From an uncultured Pelagibacteraceae bacterium (GTDB lineage Bacteria; Pseudomonadota; Alphaproteobacteria; Pelagibacterales; Pelagibacteraceae): a stretch of 64,000 nucleotides of DNA. The stretch covers positions 1 to 64,000 of the forward strand of contig CABXEK010000002.1 of the NCBI GenBank assembly GCA_902511185.1. The letters are read 5' to 3'. Position 1 is the first letter of the stretch; each line of letters opens with the position of its first letter. The notes beneath the pieces are model-generated. The model was not told the DNA's origin, did no database searches, and was given only the letters and a program-made list of their open reading frames with translations. Shown here piece after piece: positions 1 through 10,150 of the stretch. The position numbers were made by a program, and so were the translations under genes.

Positions 1-113
1 ATTTACTTAAATTATTTATTAACATTTTTTTGTTCTTTAATTATAAATAAAAATTTAAACAATATATTGTTTTACTTATTTAAATCATAATATATAAATT
101 TTTCTTTCATCAA

Positions 114-1508
114 ATGAATAATAAAAAACGAATTTACTTAGAAATTGAGTCAAAAAGACGTGAATTATATTCAAGAATCTATTTTGCAATTAAAGCAGCA
201 AAAAAAAATTTTTCCGTAGTTATTTCAAAAAAATCAAGATTATACGAAAATTTGAAGGGTAATCTTCAAAAAGGCCATGTTATTTTAAAATCAGCATCAA
301 TTGGGCCAGAAAAAACGATAAAATTTTTAAAAAAATTTGATCATAAAGTATATGCATGTGATGAAGAGGGTGCATTATTAATTAATGTGCTTGATACAAG
401 CGAAAGAGTAACTAACAATAGTGTAGAAAGTTTAAAAAATTATTTTTGTTGGGGAAAAAAAGAGTTTCTTTTTATCAAAAATAGAAAAAAAAAAATCAAA
501 TCAAAAAACATAGAAATTACTGGAAATACAAGAATTGAGTTATTGAAAAAAAAAAATCTTTATATTTACAAGCCTCAAATAAATAAAATTAAAGATCAGT
601 ATAAAAAATTTAACTTATATTTAACTTCTTTTCATCGATATAACTCAATAAATGACAACATCTCTATTTTAAAAAATAATAAATTAGAAGTTAGAAATTT
701 ATTTAACAAACATAATAAAAAAGAAATTATTAAAATAAGAAAAAGAGTTATAGAAATACAAAAAAAGAACTTTGAAAAAACAATAGAATTTTTTAGATCT
801 TATGAAAATAGTGAATTAAATATACCTTTAATTATAAGACCACATCCTGCAGAAAATATACAAGTTTACATGGATATGATTAAAAACTTCAAAAAAATAA
901 AAATTTGCTTTGATTATTCAAGTACAAATGCATGGATCTTAGCAAGTGAAAAAGTTATATCATGCAATTGTACTGCTCAAGTTGAAGCTTTTATAATGAA
1001 CAAACCATCTATTAATTTGATGCATTATAATGACAAACATTTGGAACTTAAGGAAGTATTAATGTGTTCAATAAATGTAAAAAAAAATAAGGAAGCAATC
1101 AACTTATTAAAATTATCAAATAAAGAAATTAATAAAAAAATTAATCGAAAATTAATCTTAAAAAAACTTAATGAAACCTTCTGTAATATCAAAAGCAATA
1201 CATGTGCAGTTCAAAATATGATTAATATTTTATCAAAAAATAAAAACTTTATTGATTATAATAAAGATAAAAAGACTAACTGGTATTATTTTTACTATTT
1301 TATGATTAGAAATTATTTAAAAAGTAAAATTTATAACTTTTTACACAGTAAGAAAGATATGAAAAGAAATTCACAAAAAATTGATGGGATAATTTTAGAA
1401 GAGGTTGTTGATTTAATAAAACAGTTTTCGAAAAAAGATTTTGATAAATTTATTATAAAACAGCTGTATCCTGGTGTAATCTGTGTAGAAAAGAAAACAA
1501 TAAGATAA
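114..1508 (+). CDS. Putative surface carbohydrate biosynthesis protein
   Basis: The 464-residue protein resembles the surface-carbohydrate biosynthesis proteins that have a GT-B-like or epimerase-like fold. A KSASIGPEK segment lies near residue 60, followed by an acidic CDEEGALL stretch. A RPHPAEN motif sits near residue 242, and NCTAQVEAFIMNKP sits near 284. The last two look like the nucleotide/phosphate-binding half of such enzymes. There is no signal peptide or membrane segment, so it should be cytoplasmic. It is the first gene of the window and stands apart from the next gene, which is on the other strand. The substrate cannot be told from the sequence. The family assignment is moderately supported and the role in capsule or LPS synthesis is inferred from the neighbours. 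Confidence 0.6.
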   Translation: MNNKKRIYLEIESKRRELYSRIYFAIKAAKKNFSVVISKKSRLYENLKGNLQKGHVILKSASIGPEKTIKFLKKFDHKVYACDEEGALLINVLDTSERVTNNSVESLKNYFCWGKKEFLFIKNRKKKIKSKNIEITGNTRIELLKKKNLYIYKPQINKIKDQYKKFNLYLTSFHRYNSINDNISILKNNKLEVRNLFNKHNKKEIIKIRKRVIEIQKKNFEKTIEFFRSYENSELNIPLIIRPHPAENIQVYMDMIKNFKKIKICFDYSSTNAWILASEKVISCNCTAQVEAFIMNKPSINLMHYNDKHLELKEVLMCSINVKKNKEAINLLKLSNKEINKKINRKLILKKLNETFCNIKSNTCAVQNMINILSKNKNFIDYNKDKKTNWYYFYYFMIRNYLKSKIYNFLHSKKDMKRNSQKIDGIILEEVVDLIKQFSKKDFDKFIIKQLYPGVICVEKKTIR

Positions 1509-1648
1509 TTAAAAACTTTCAAAAATTAGATAATAAAATTACTTTTTTAAGTATGCAATTAACACAAATATAAACTGGGTTAAAAAATTTATTTTAATGT
1601 TTAATTTACTATATAAATAAATAATAGGTTAATTTTAAAAAGAAAGTA

Positions 1649-2746
1649 TTATTTAATAGATGTCACTAAATTATAATATTCTTTTAAATTTTTATGATAA
1701 TCAAATCTATCTAATTTATTTATTGAATGTTTTAATAATTTGACACAATTCTTTTTATTTTTATGATAATAAATAATTTTTTTAGATAATTCTCTATAAT
1801 CCCCAACCTTAAATAGTAAGCCCCCTTTACCATTTAACAAAATTTCTTTTGGACCAGTTCTACAATTACTAGAAATGACAAACTTTCTTAAAGCTAAGCT
1901 TTCTAACAAAACATTAGGAAGACCTTCGAACTTTGAAGTTAAAATAAATAATTCTGTTTGTTTTATTAAGGGGTAGGGATTCTCTAAAAAATTTATAATT
2001 TTTATTTTTTTAGAGAGTTTATATCTATTAATATATTCTTTTAGATTTGATTTTAAAACTCCTCTTCCAACTATAATTGCTTCAAAATCAATAACTGATT
2101 TAATGATATTTAATGATTTAATTAAAGTAATTTGATCCTTTTGATCTGTAAATCTTCCTATATTTAAAATTTTTAAAATTTTCTTTTTTTTATTTTTAAA
2201 ATATTTTTTCGACTTTTTTTTTGATTTTTTAATAATATTTTCTAGATCAAGAGGATTATATATACACTTTGAGTTAACGTTAAATTCTTTTTTAAGGTCT
2301 TTTTTGAATTCAAAACTGTTAACCATAACTCTGTCTGCTTTATTAATAAAAAATTTAAATATTTTTTTTTTGAGCAAATTTTTAGTCCAACCAATTGGAG
2401 CAGAATTAGACCTGACAATTATTTTAATATTAAATATTTTACACAAAATTATGCAATAAATATTTGCCTGAAAAGCAAATACCACTAAGTTTTTGTTCTT
2501 TAATATTTCATATAACAATAAAATTATTGACAAGAAATATTTAATTTTTCTGGATTTTTTATCCCATAAATTTGATTTTAATGTAATAAAATTAATATTA
2601 TTTGATAGTTTCTTTTGAAACTTTTTAGAAATAGTGAGTACGCTTACCTTTATTTTTCTTGAAAGATAATTAGAAATTATAAACATGTTTTTTTCAACAC
2701 CACCTCCTTCTATTGAAGGTATAAAAATTATTAATTTTTTTTTCAT
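1649..2746 (-). CDS. Glycosyltransferase family 4 protein
   Basis: This is a retaining GT-B glycosyltransferase of 365 residues, a normal length for GT4. The N-terminal IPSIEGGGVEKN is the typical glycine-rich acceptor-side loop. NIGRFTDQKD near residue 193 opens the donor domain, and FEGLPNVLLESLA near 275 carries the E-x7-E pair that binds the nucleotide sugar. It should transfer a sugar to a growing lipid-linked glycan at the cytoplasmic face. It is transcribed alone against the following plus-strand run. Donor and acceptor are unknown. Its very high Lys/Asn/Ile content matches the rest of the island. Confidence 0.85.
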   Translation of the reverse strand: MKKKLIIFIPSIEGGGVEKNMFIISNYLSRKIKVSVLTISKKFQKKLSNNINFITLKSNLWDKKSRKIKYFLSIILLLYEILKNKNLVVFAFQANIYCIILCKIFNIKIIVRSNSAPIGWTKNLLKKKIFKFFINKADRVMVNSFEFKKDLKKEFNVNSKCIYNPLDLENIIKKSKKKSKKYFKNKKKKILKILNIGRFTDQKDQITLIKSLNIIKSVIDFEAIIVGRGVLKSNLKEYINRYKLSKKIKIINFLENPYPLIKQTELFILTSKFEGLPNVLLESLALRKFVISSNCRTGPKEILLNGKGGLLFKVGDYRELSKKIIYYHKNKKNCVKLLKHSINKLDRFDYHKNLKEYYNLVTSIK

Positions 2747-2860
2747 TTGATAATTATATTAAACTGGGAATTCATTTATATCATTTATCATTATTTGTCT
2801 TAAAATATAATTAGAAGAATTAAGAACTTAATTGTATTAATATAATATAAAAATTAAATT

Positions 2861-3847
2861 ATGAATATTTTAATTACTGGTGTTGCAGGATTTATTGGAT
2901 TTCACCTAGCATCTGAATTGTTAAAAAAAAGATATAATATAATAGGTCTTGATAATTTAAATGATTATTATTCTCCAAAATATAAAAATCAGAGGCTAAA
3001 TTTATTAAGAAGAAAAAAAAAATTTAAATTTTTAAAAATTGATTTAAAAAAAAAAAAGGATTTAGATTTAGTTTTTAAAAAATTTAAGCCTAAGGTAATT
3101 TTCCATCTAGCTTCACAACCAGGGATAATGTATTCTTTTAAAAATCCTAAAACTTACGTTACAAATAATATAGATGTTACCAAAAATTTAATTGAACAAT
3201 CTCTTAAAAATAAAATTGAAAAGTTTTATTTTACATCTTCAAGTTCAGTTTATGGGAATAAAAAAAAATTTCCAATTACTGAAAAAAGTTCTCTTGAACC
3301 AATAAATACTTACGCTAAAACTAAACAACAGTGTGAAAAAATTTTATTAAAAAAATTTAAGAATAGTGGTGTTGACTTAAAAATATTTAGACCTTTTACT
3401 GTATATGGACCTTATGCGCGTCCAGATATGATTTTTATAACTTATTTAAAAAAAGTTATGAGTGATGAAATATTTTTTTTATATAATTATGGTAATTATA
3501 TTAGAGATTTTACTTATGTTGAAGATTTAGCTAAAATTTTATCTAAGTTTCTAAGAGTAAAAAAACTTAAAAATAAAATTTTTAACATTTGCTCTTCTAA
3601 ACCAATAAAAGTTAAGAAATTAATTAACATAATAAACAAAAAAATAACTTATAAACCTAATATTGTTCTGAAACCGTATCGTAATGGTGAAATGAAAAAA
3701 ACTTATGGTGATAATAAATTACTAAAAAAAACAATCAATTTTAATAAATTTACTACTATAGAAAATGGAATTAAAAAAACTTTAAATTGGTATAAAAAAT
3801 TTAACAATAAAAAAATTCTTTATTTTAACAAGGTAAAATATAAGTAA
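2861..3847 (+). CDS. NAD-dependent sugar epimerase, UDP-glucuronate 4-epimerase-like
   Basis: This extended short-chain dehydrogenase of 328 residues has the Rossmann motif TGVAGFIG at residues 6-13. The catalytic SSSSVYG lies near 126 and the Y-x3-K as YAKTK near 150. Two segments are characteristic of the UDP-glucuronate 4-epimerase group: GLDNLNDYYSPKYK after the first beta unit, and RPFTVYGPYARPDM. The expected reaction is C4 inversion of a UDP-hexuronate to give UDP-galacturonate for the surface glycan. It leads the plus-strand run of glycosyltransferases, with the next gene 14 nt downstream. The exact sugar is inferred from these motifs only. Confidence 0.8.
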   Translation: MNILITGVAGFIGFHLASELLKKRYNIIGLDNLNDYYSPKYKNQRLNLLRRKKKFKFLKIDLKKKKDLDLVFKKFKPKVIFHLASQPGIMYSFKNPKTYVTNNIDVTKNLIEQSLKNKIEKFYFTSSSSVYGNKKKFPITEKSSLEPINTYAKTKQQCEKILLKKFKNSGVDLKIFRPFTVYGPYARPDMIFITYLKKVMSDEIFFLYNYGNYIRDFTYVEDLAKILSKFLRVKKLKNKIFNICSSKPIKVKKLINIINKKITYKPNIVLKPYRNGEMKKTYGDNKLLKKTINFNKFTTIENGIKKTLNWYKKFNNKKILYFNKVKYK

Positions 3848-3861
3848 TTATTTTCAAAAAT

Positions 3862-5010
3862 ATGAAAAAAACTATTTATTATTGGTCACCATGTTTAACA
3901 CATGTAGGCACAATTAAGTCAACTTTAAATTCTTCAATAGCGCTAGCAAAATATAATTCAAATTATGAAGTAATATTGTTAAACGTTTTTGGAGAATGGA
4001 ATACACACAAAGAATACTTAAATAAAAATGGTGTAAAAGTTAAAAATTTAACTTTTAGTTTTAAAAATTTACTTCCAAAATATGGATTTATTCAAAGTAG
4101 ATTTTCTTATATTTTAATTTCCTTAATTTCGTTTATACCTCTACTAATACTTTTGAAAAAAGAAAAACCTAATTACATAATTGTCCATCTTATTACTTCA
4201 CTTCCAATTTTATTATTTAATCTTTTTTCTTTTAATACAAAACTAATTTTAAGAATATCTGGATATCCAAAACTAAATTATCTAAGAAAAAAATTTTGGC
4301 AATTTTCATCAAAAAAAATTTCAAATATAACATGTCCAACAATTGAATTAATGAACGACTTACAAGATAAAAATATTTTCAAAAAAGACAAGATTTCTGT
4401 ACTTTATGACGCTATTTTAAATATTAATGATTTTAATAAAAAAATAAATAATAATAATTTCTCCCAAGCTCATTTAATGCCAGATAATTTTTTTTTATCT
4501 GTTGGTAGATTAACAGAACAAAAAAATTATTTTTATCTTTTGGATGAGTTCAAAGTATTTTGTAACAAATATCCTAGTCAAAAACTTTTGATTATAGGTG
4601 ATGGCGAATTGAGAACAAAAATAGAGAAATCAATTAAACAATTGGATTTAACAAATAACGTATTTCTTATTGGACATACAAATAATGTTTATTATTTTAT
4701 GAAAAGAGCTAGCGCATTTATATTGTCCTCTTTATGGGAAGAGGTAGGATTTGTGATAGTGGAAGCCGCAGTATCAAACTTACCAATAATATCAAGTGAT
4801 TGTAAAAATGGACCAAAAGAGTTTTTGTCTTATGGGGAAGGAGGCTTTTTGTTTAATAGCAACAAAAAACAAGACTTATGTAATTCACTCTTATTATTTA
4901 TGAACACAAATGAAAAAGAAATTTTAAAAAAAAAAATTAGTGCAAAAAAAAATTCTTCAAAATTCACCATGTATAGACATCAAATACAATTAAAAAATTT
5001 ATTAAATTAA
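3862..5010 (+). CDS. Glycosyltransferase family 4 protein
   Basis: A GT-B glycosyltransferase of 382 residues. The donor-domain start SVGRLTEQKN lies near residue 213 and LWEEVGFVIVEAA near 291, the latter containing the E-x7-E pair. A hydrophobic stretch in the N-terminal half (ILISLISFIPLLILL) may lie along the membrane, as in other GT4 enzymes that use lipid-linked acceptors. It follows the epimerase gene by 14 nt and precedes an FkbM gene by 4 nt, so the three are probably co-transcribed. Donor and acceptor are not identifiable. Confidence 0.85.
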   Translation: MKKTIYYWSPCLTHVGTIKSTLNSSIALAKYNSNYEVILLNVFGEWNTHKEYLNKNGVKVKNLTFSFKNLLPKYGFIQSRFSYILISLISFIPLLILLKKEKPNYIIVHLITSLPILLFNLFSFNTKLILRISGYPKLNYLRKKFWQFSSKKISNITCPTIELMNDLQDKNIFKKDKISVLYDAILNINDFNKKINNNNFSQAHLMPDNFFLSVGRLTEQKNYFYLLDEFKVFCNKYPSQKLLIIGDGELRTKIEKSIKQLDLTNNVFLIGHTNNVYYFMKRASAFILSSLWEEVGFVIVEAAVSNLPIISSDCKNGPKEFLSYGEGGFLFNSNKKQDLCNSLLLFMNTNEKEILKKKISAKKNSSKFTMYRHQIQLKNLLN

Positions 5011-5014
5011 TCTT

Positions 5015-5827
5015 ATGAGAACATCTTCAAAAATTAATATAGCAAAATTAATATCAAGATTAGTTATCTTCTTTTTTAAAAAAAAAAAGATTTGCCTTAA
5101 AAGAAATGGATTAAATTGGAGTCTAGATTTAAATGAAGCAATAGATTTATCAATTTATTTAACTGGACGTTTTGAGCCCTCAATTTTTAACATTATAAAA
5201 ACATTGTCTGAAAACAAAAATTATGACTATATAGATATTGGTGCTAATAATGGAGCTCACAGCTTGTATCTAGCTCAAAAATTTACTAAATCCAAAATAT
5301 ATGCAATTGAGCCTACAGATTATTCTTTTAACAAACTTTTAAAAAATATTGAGTTAAATCCTGGCATCAAAAATCAAATAATTCCAATCCAATCTTTTGT
5401 GACATCTAAAGTGAATAAACCAGATAGTGTTTATACAAGTTGGAAGCTGAATTCTGATGAAAAAAAACATTCTGAACACTTAGGAGTTAAAAAATCTTTA
5501 GAAAATTGTACTTTAATTACATTAGATTCCTTAGCTGAAAAAAATAAAATTGAAAAATCAATTATTAAATGTGATGTAGATGGAAATGAACTATTTGTAT
5601 TTGACAGTGGAATTAATTTCATAAGTAAATTTAAACCTAGAATTATTATGGAACTTGCACCATATTTATATCCTGAGAATGGTTATAAATCCTCTCAATT
5701 ATTTAATTTTTTTAAGCAATTTGGTTATAAATACTTTGAGGTATCTACCAAAAAAGAAATTCATGATATTCAAGATTTTTCTGATGCAATACCAACGGGA
5801 TCTAGTAAAAATATATTTCTTATTTAA
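5015..5827 (+). CDS. FkbM family methyltransferase
   Basis: A SAM-dependent class I methyltransferase of 270 residues. The SAM-binding motif DIGANNGAHSLYLAQ lies near residue 73, followed by YAIEPTDYSFNKL, the acidic residue that holds the SAM ribose. KCDVDGNELFVFDSG near 187 is the late FkbM signature. Members of this family O-methylate sugars or other small hydroxyl groups. Here, between two glycosyltransferase genes, methylation of a surface-glycan residue is the reasonable inference. It starts 4 nt after the GT4 gene. A second FkbM gene occurs at 10143. Confidence 0.8.
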   Translation: MRTSSKINIAKLISRLVIFFFKKKKICLKRNGLNWSLDLNEAIDLSIYLTGRFEPSIFNIIKTLSENKNYDYIDIGANNGAHSLYLAQKFTKSKIYAIEPTDYSFNKLLKNIELNPGIKNQIIPIQSFVTSKVNKPDSVYTSWKLNSDEKKHSEHLGVKKSLENCTLITLDSLAEKNKIEKSIIKCDVDGNELFVFDSGINFISKFKPRIIMELAPYLYPENGYKSSQLFNFFKQFGYKYFEVSTKKEIHDIQDFSDAIPTGSSKNIFLI

Positions 5828-5850
5828 ATAAACAAAAAATAAAAAATTAG

Positions 5851-6600
5851 ATGGATTTAGTAACTGTTATAATTCCGTATTATAAAAAAAAAAAATATAT
5901 AGCCAAAACTATAAAATCCGTAATTGTTCAATCATATAAAAATATAGAGATTATAATAATTTATGATAATGAAACTGATGCAGAATTGAATTATATCAAA
6001 AAGTTAAAAATTTTAGACTCAAGAATAAAATTAATTGTAAATAATAAAAATATTGGTGCTGGAAAGTCAAGAAATAGAGGAATTCAAATAGCAAAAGGTA
6101 AATATATTTCTTTTTTAGACTCAGATGATTTATGGAAAAAAGATAAATTAAAAAAACAATTGAGAATTATGAAAAGAAAAAATTTAAGTATTACTCATAC
6201 ATCTTATGAAATTATTGAAAAAAATAATAAAATTATTGGCTATAGGGCAGCCAGAACTTTTGATAATGTTGACTCTCTCATGAGATCTTGTGATATTGGA
6301 CTATCAACCGTAGTAATTAAAAAGTCAATATTAAAAAAAAGTGATTGCTTTTCAAGCATGAAAACAAAAGAAGATTTTGTTTTTTGGCTTAAATTATTGA
6401 GTAAAAATTTTAAAATATATGGAATTCAAATATATTTAACAAAATGGAGAAAATTAAATAATTCTCTTTCATCATCAGTTCTACAAAGGCTTTTAGATGG
6501 ATTTACTATTTATAATAAATATTTAAAGATGAACTTTGTAAAATCAATATATTATTTATTTTTATTGTCTATTAATTCAATTATTAAAAAAATAGTTTAA
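5851..6600 (+). CDS. Glycosyltransferase family 2 protein
   Basis: An inverting GT-A glycosyltransferase of 249 residues. It opens with VTVIIPYYKKKKYIAKTIKS, the usual GT2 start. NIGAGKSRNRGI near residue 70 precedes the DSDDLWKKDK segment near 90, which carries the metal/nucleotide-binding acidic residues. A short hydrophobic tail (YYLFLLSINSIIKKIV) may anchor it to the membrane. The next gene starts 1 nt after its stop, so the pair is an operon. The sugar specificity is unknown. Confidence 0.85.
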   Translation: MDLVTVIIPYYKKKKYIAKTIKSVIVQSYKNIEIIIIYDNETDAELNYIKKLKILDSRIKLIVNNKNIGAGKSRNRGIQIAKGKYISFLDSDDLWKKDKLKKQLRIMKRKNLSITHTSYEIIEKNNKIIGYRAARTFDNVDSLMRSCDIGLSTVVIKKSILKKSDCFSSMKTKEDFVFWLKLLSKNFKIYGIQIYLTKWRKLNNSLSSSVLQRLLDGFTIYNKYLKMNFVKSIYYLFLLSINSIIKKIV

Positions 6601-6601
6601 A

Positions 6602-7627
6602 ATGTTTTACTATCTTTTATTTCCATTGCTAGCTCTCGTAGTTAATTTAATTATTAAAAGAAATAAAATATTATTAAATAATGTACAATTAAGTCACCAA
6701 AAATTAACAAATATTCACGTACCATCTGTAGGGGGCTACTTTTTAATAATTCCAATAATTGTTTTTTTTTATAAAGATAATATTTTCTTCTCTACAATAT
6801 CTATTTTTATTTTTTTATTGGGAGTTTTTTCTGATTTAAATATTTTATCTTCACCTAAAAAAAGATTTTTTATTCAGTTGATATTAGTTTTAGTGTTTGT
6901 TTTTTTAAAAAAGATAGAAGTTTTGCCAACTAGAATAGATTATCTTGATACAATATTTTTAAATACTTATTGGAGCTATTTTTTCACAGTATTTTGTTTA
7001 ATGATATTAATAAATGGCTCAAACTTTATTGATGGTTTAAATGGTTTATTGTTAGGATATTTGTTAATTATATTATTTATTATTTATAAACTAAATTTAT
7101 TTAATCACATTAATATTTCTACTGACCAAATAACTTTTTTAATTTATATTTGTTTTATAATATTAATTTTTAATTTAAGTAATCAATTTTTTTTAGGTGA
7201 TAGTGGAGCATACTTTTTAAGTTTTTTTACCGGATTTATATTAATTGAAATTTATAGTATGCATAAAGAATTATCACCATACTTTATCATTTTATTGCTT
7301 TGGTACCCATGCTTTGAAAATCTTTTTTCAATTCTTAGAAAACTAATAAAAAAAAGATCTGTATTAAAACCTGATAATGAACATTTGCATCAATTAATAT
7401 TTATTTTAATCAAAAATAAATTTACCTCACACAACTTATTTGCCAACATACTTTCAGGGTTATTAATAAACTTTTTTAATTTTATATTATTATATTGGGG
7501 ATCAACAAATCCTTATAACACCAAGTTTCAATTAAGCTTATTTTTAATGGCTATATTTTTCTATGTTATTATTTATTTAATTATTAAAATATATTTAAAA
7601 AATTTAATTATTTCACTTAAAGAATAG
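6602..7627 (+). CDS. MraY/WecA-like undecaprenyl-phosphate sugar-phosphate transferase
   Basis: A polytopic membrane protein of 341 residues with about ten hydrophobic segments. It belongs to the polyprenyl-phosphate N-acetylhexosamine-1-phosphate transferase superfamily. The family landmarks are present: NGSNFIDGLNG near residue 137 (the aspartate loop), FLGDSGAYFLSF near 199, and PDNEHLHQL near 260, equivalent to the histidine motif of WecA/MraY. The predicted job is to load the first sugar phosphate onto undecaprenyl phosphate at the inner membrane, starting the island's glycan. Its 3' end overlaps the opposing GT2 gene by 15 nt. Confidence 0.85.
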   Translation: MFYYLLFPLLALVVNLIIKRNKILLNNVQLSHQKLTNIHVPSVGGYFLIIPIIVFFYKDNIFFSTISIFIFLLGVFSDLNILSSPKKRFFIQLILVLVFVFLKKIEVLPTRIDYLDTIFLNTYWSYFFTVFCLMILINGSNFIDGLNGLLLGYLLIILFIIYKLNLFNHINISTDQITFLIYICFIILIFNLSNQFFLGDSGAYFLSFFTGFILIEIYSMHKELSPYFIILLLWYPCFENLFSILRKLIKKRSVLKPDNEHLHQLIFILIKNKFTSHNLFANILSGLLINFFNFILLYWGSTNPYNTKFQLSLFLMAIFFYVIIYLIIKIYLKNLIISLKE

Positions 7628-8281
7628 TTTAAGCATTGATATGAGTATAAGAAAACCATCTTTAAAAGCATTCACTTTTTTTTTGCCTCCAAATCTAGCT
7701 CTTTCGTTCGATTTTGTTGTAGCGAGTAAATAGTTTTTTTTATGAGCTTTAATTGGTAGCTCAACACAGAATGTGAAATCCTTATTTTTAATATCTAGTT
7801 TTTTAAATATCTCAGTTGAACCAACTACATAAGTATAAAGTATATCTGTAACCTTTAATCCAAATAATACTTTTCCTAATTTGGTAAAAAAAAAATTACC
7901 TACGTAAGTGATAATATTATCATCTTCACTACTACAATTATCTTCATATCTACTAGCAAAGACCAATTTAATTTTATCATCTTTAATGATTTCATACATT
8001 TGTTTTAATTCAATTGGATTAAAAGAACCATCTGCATTAAAGATAGAAAAATATTTGGTTGTTACACTGTTAATACCTTCAATTAAAGCAGCACCATATC
8101 CTTGGTTTTTTTGATAAATTATTTTACAATTATAATTTCTTATAGAATTTATAGTTTCTATATCTGTTCTTTCTAATACTATAATTATTTTTAAATTATA
8201 TTTTTTTAACTCTTCAAGAACTGTAGGAAGAGATTCCTTTTCTCTTTTGGCAGGAATTACTAGTGTTAAATCATTTATCAT
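7613..8281 (-). CDS. Glycosyltransferase family 2 protein (paralogue 1)
   Basis: A small GT2 of 222 residues, with only the GT-A domain and no long membrane tail. It begins LTLVIPAKREKESLPTVLEE. QKNQGYGAALIEGIN lies near residue 57 and FNADGSFNPIEL near 78, followed by FASRYED near 104. It is clearly related across its length to the protein at 15391-16074. Both share GYG-A-EGIN, ADGS and the KKKV-AF-DG tail. Like that paralogue it lies on the minus strand and overlaps the 3' end of a convergent gene. The acceptor is unknown. Confidence 0.8.
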   Translation of the reverse strand: MINDLTLVIPAKREKESLPTVLEELKKYNLKIIIVLERTDIETINSIRNYNCKIIYQKNQGYGAALIEGINSVTTKYFSIFNADGSFNPIELKQMYEIIKDDKIKLVFASRYEDNCSSEDDNIITYVGNFFFTKLGKVLFGLKVTDILYTYVVGSTEIFKKLDIKNKDFTFCVELPIKAHKKNYLLATTKSNERARFGGKKKVNAFKDGFLILISMLKLFFK

Positions 8282-8443
8282 TTAATTATTATATAATTGG
8301 TTATATGTACTAAATATAGAGAAATGTAAAATACTAAGCTTTAAATAAGTATTATATTAATAATAATGTAGTAATTTTTTTTTAAAACAGTATTTATGGC
8401 TATCATTAACTCTATTTAAATTGATCAAGGAATAAAAATAATA

Positions 8444-10150
8444 ATGTCAAATTTTTTCATACTATTTATTTCTTATTTTTTAATTTTATTTTCAATATTA
8501 GGCTATGGATCATTTTTATCTAGATTACATCAAAGCTCTATTTCTATTAATATTGGATTTAAAGGAATATATGGTATATTTTTTTTAATTATCTACTCTT
8601 ACTTATCACATTATTTTATCTCACATAATCTAAAGCACAATGTTGTTATTCTTTTGATTGGAATTTTGATTTTTATTTTAAATTTTAATAAAGAATTTGA
8701 TAAGAAAAATTTTTTTATTTTAACTATTTCATTTATAATTCTTTTTATTGCTTTACTTATTTTTAAAACACATGATGATTTTCCATATTATCATTTTGGT
8801 TATAGTTACTATCTTACACAAGAACCAATGATAATTGGTGTTGGCCAATATAATCATGGTTTTAGAACACCATCTTCAATTTTATATTTAAACTCTCTAT
8901 TTTATTTACCATTTATAAAATATTTTTCATTTGAGATACCAGCATTATTGATCTTAGGTTTTTCAAACTTAATTTTATTTTTTAATATAAAAGAATATTT
9001 TGAACGTAAAAAATTTAACTATATTTTTTATTTAAATTTATTGTTTCTTGCTTTTTTAAATATTTTTTTTTATAGAATACAAGAACACGGAACTGACCGC
9101 TCAGCACAAATTCTTATTTCAATTTTATTTATTCAAATTCTAACATTAATAAATTTTGACAAAAGTTACAAAACTCAGATAAGTAATATACTAGTTTTAC
9201 TTGGTATCATTGTTTCGTTAAAAGCATTTTATATTCTCTATTTAGTCGTACTTTTGCCATTGATTTGGATTTTTTATAAAGAAAAAAAATTAAATACATC
9301 AATTTGGTATCTATTAAAAAATAAGTATTTTTATCTGTTTCTGTTGCTAGTTTTACTTACTTTGTTGGTATATTTTTTCAACACAGGGTGTTTGATTTAT
9401 CCGCTGTCAGTAAGTTGTTTTAATAATTTTGAATGGTCATTAGGAGCAGAGGTAGCACTAAAAATGAATAATCATTATAATCTTTGGTCTAAAGGAGGAC
9501 ATACACCAAATTTTAAAGTAAGTGATCCAGAAACTTATTTACAAAATTTTAATTGGGTTTCAAATTGGATAAATATATATTTTTTTAATAAGGTCTCGGA
9601 TTTTTTAATTGGCTTACTAGCACTGGTTATAATTACCTTTGTTATTTTTAATTATAAAAAAAATAAAAAATTAAACTTAAATTATTCAAAAAAAAATATT
9701 ATTTTAATCTATAGTATAGTATTGATTTTATTTTTTGAGTGGTTTGTAAATCATCCTGCACTCCGTTATGGTGGCTATATCTTAGTTAGTTTATTATTGT
9801 TTATTCCATTTTCAATTTTTTTAGAGAAAAATCAAATTTCAATTGATAAATTGAAGCTAAAATTGAAAATTTTAATTTCAATTACAATTATAGTTTTTAT
9901 TTCAAGAAATGCAGTCCGAATAAATAATGAAATTGAACAATATAATTATAAACCTATTTCAAATTCATTTTATCGTATGCATGAAGGCCACTTTAGAATA
10001 GCATCCAATTTTGAAGGCTTAATAAAAAATTACAAAGATTGCAAGGATAAATTGAAAACATGTGATTTAAAAAGATCAAAATATGTTAGAGAAGTTTATC
10101 CTGGTAGATATATTTTTATAACTGATTTTTACTTAACTAAAGATGATTAA
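8444..10150 (+). CDS. Large polytopic membrane protein of the polysaccharide island
   Basis: I do not recognise this 568-residue protein at family level. It has about a dozen hydrophobic segments starting at residue 2. A large extracytoplasmic-type loop near residues 310-370 contains TGCLIYPLSVSCFNNFEW and two close cysteines. The hydrophilic C-terminus contains another cysteine pair (KDCKDKLKTCDLKR). The layout is that of integral-membrane glycosyltransferases or O-antigen polymerases. Its position between sugar-transfer genes fits a role in polymerising or transferring lipid-linked glycan. It overlaps the following FkbM gene by 8 nt, so the two are translated together. The function is an inference from context. 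Confidence 0.6.
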   Translation: MSNFFILFISYFLILFSILGYGSFLSRLHQSSISINIGFKGIYGIFFLIIYSYLSHYFISHNLKHNVVILLIGILIFILNFNKEFDKKNFFILTISFIILFIALLIFKTHDDFPYYHFGYSYYLTQEPMIIGVGQYNHGFRTPSSILYLNSLFYLPFIKYFSFEIPALLILGFSNLILFFNIKEYFERKKFNYIFYLNLLFLAFLNIFFYRIQEHGTDRSAQILISILFIQILTLINFDKSYKTQISNILVLLGIIVSLKAFYILYLVVLLPLIWIFYKEKKLNTSIWYLLKNKYFYLFLLLVLLTLLVYFFNTGCLIYPLSVSCFNNFEWSLGAEVALKMNNHYNLWSKGGHTPNFKVSDPETYLQNFNWVSNWINIYFFNKVSDFLIGLLALVIITFVIFNYKKNKKLNLNYSKKNIILIYSIVLILFFEWFVNHPALRYGGYILVSLLLFIPFSIFLEKNQISIDKLKLKLKILISITIIVFISRNAVRINNEIEQYNYKPISNSFYRMHEGHFRIASNFEGLIKNYKDCKDKLKTCDLKRSKYVREVYPGRYIFITDFYLTKDD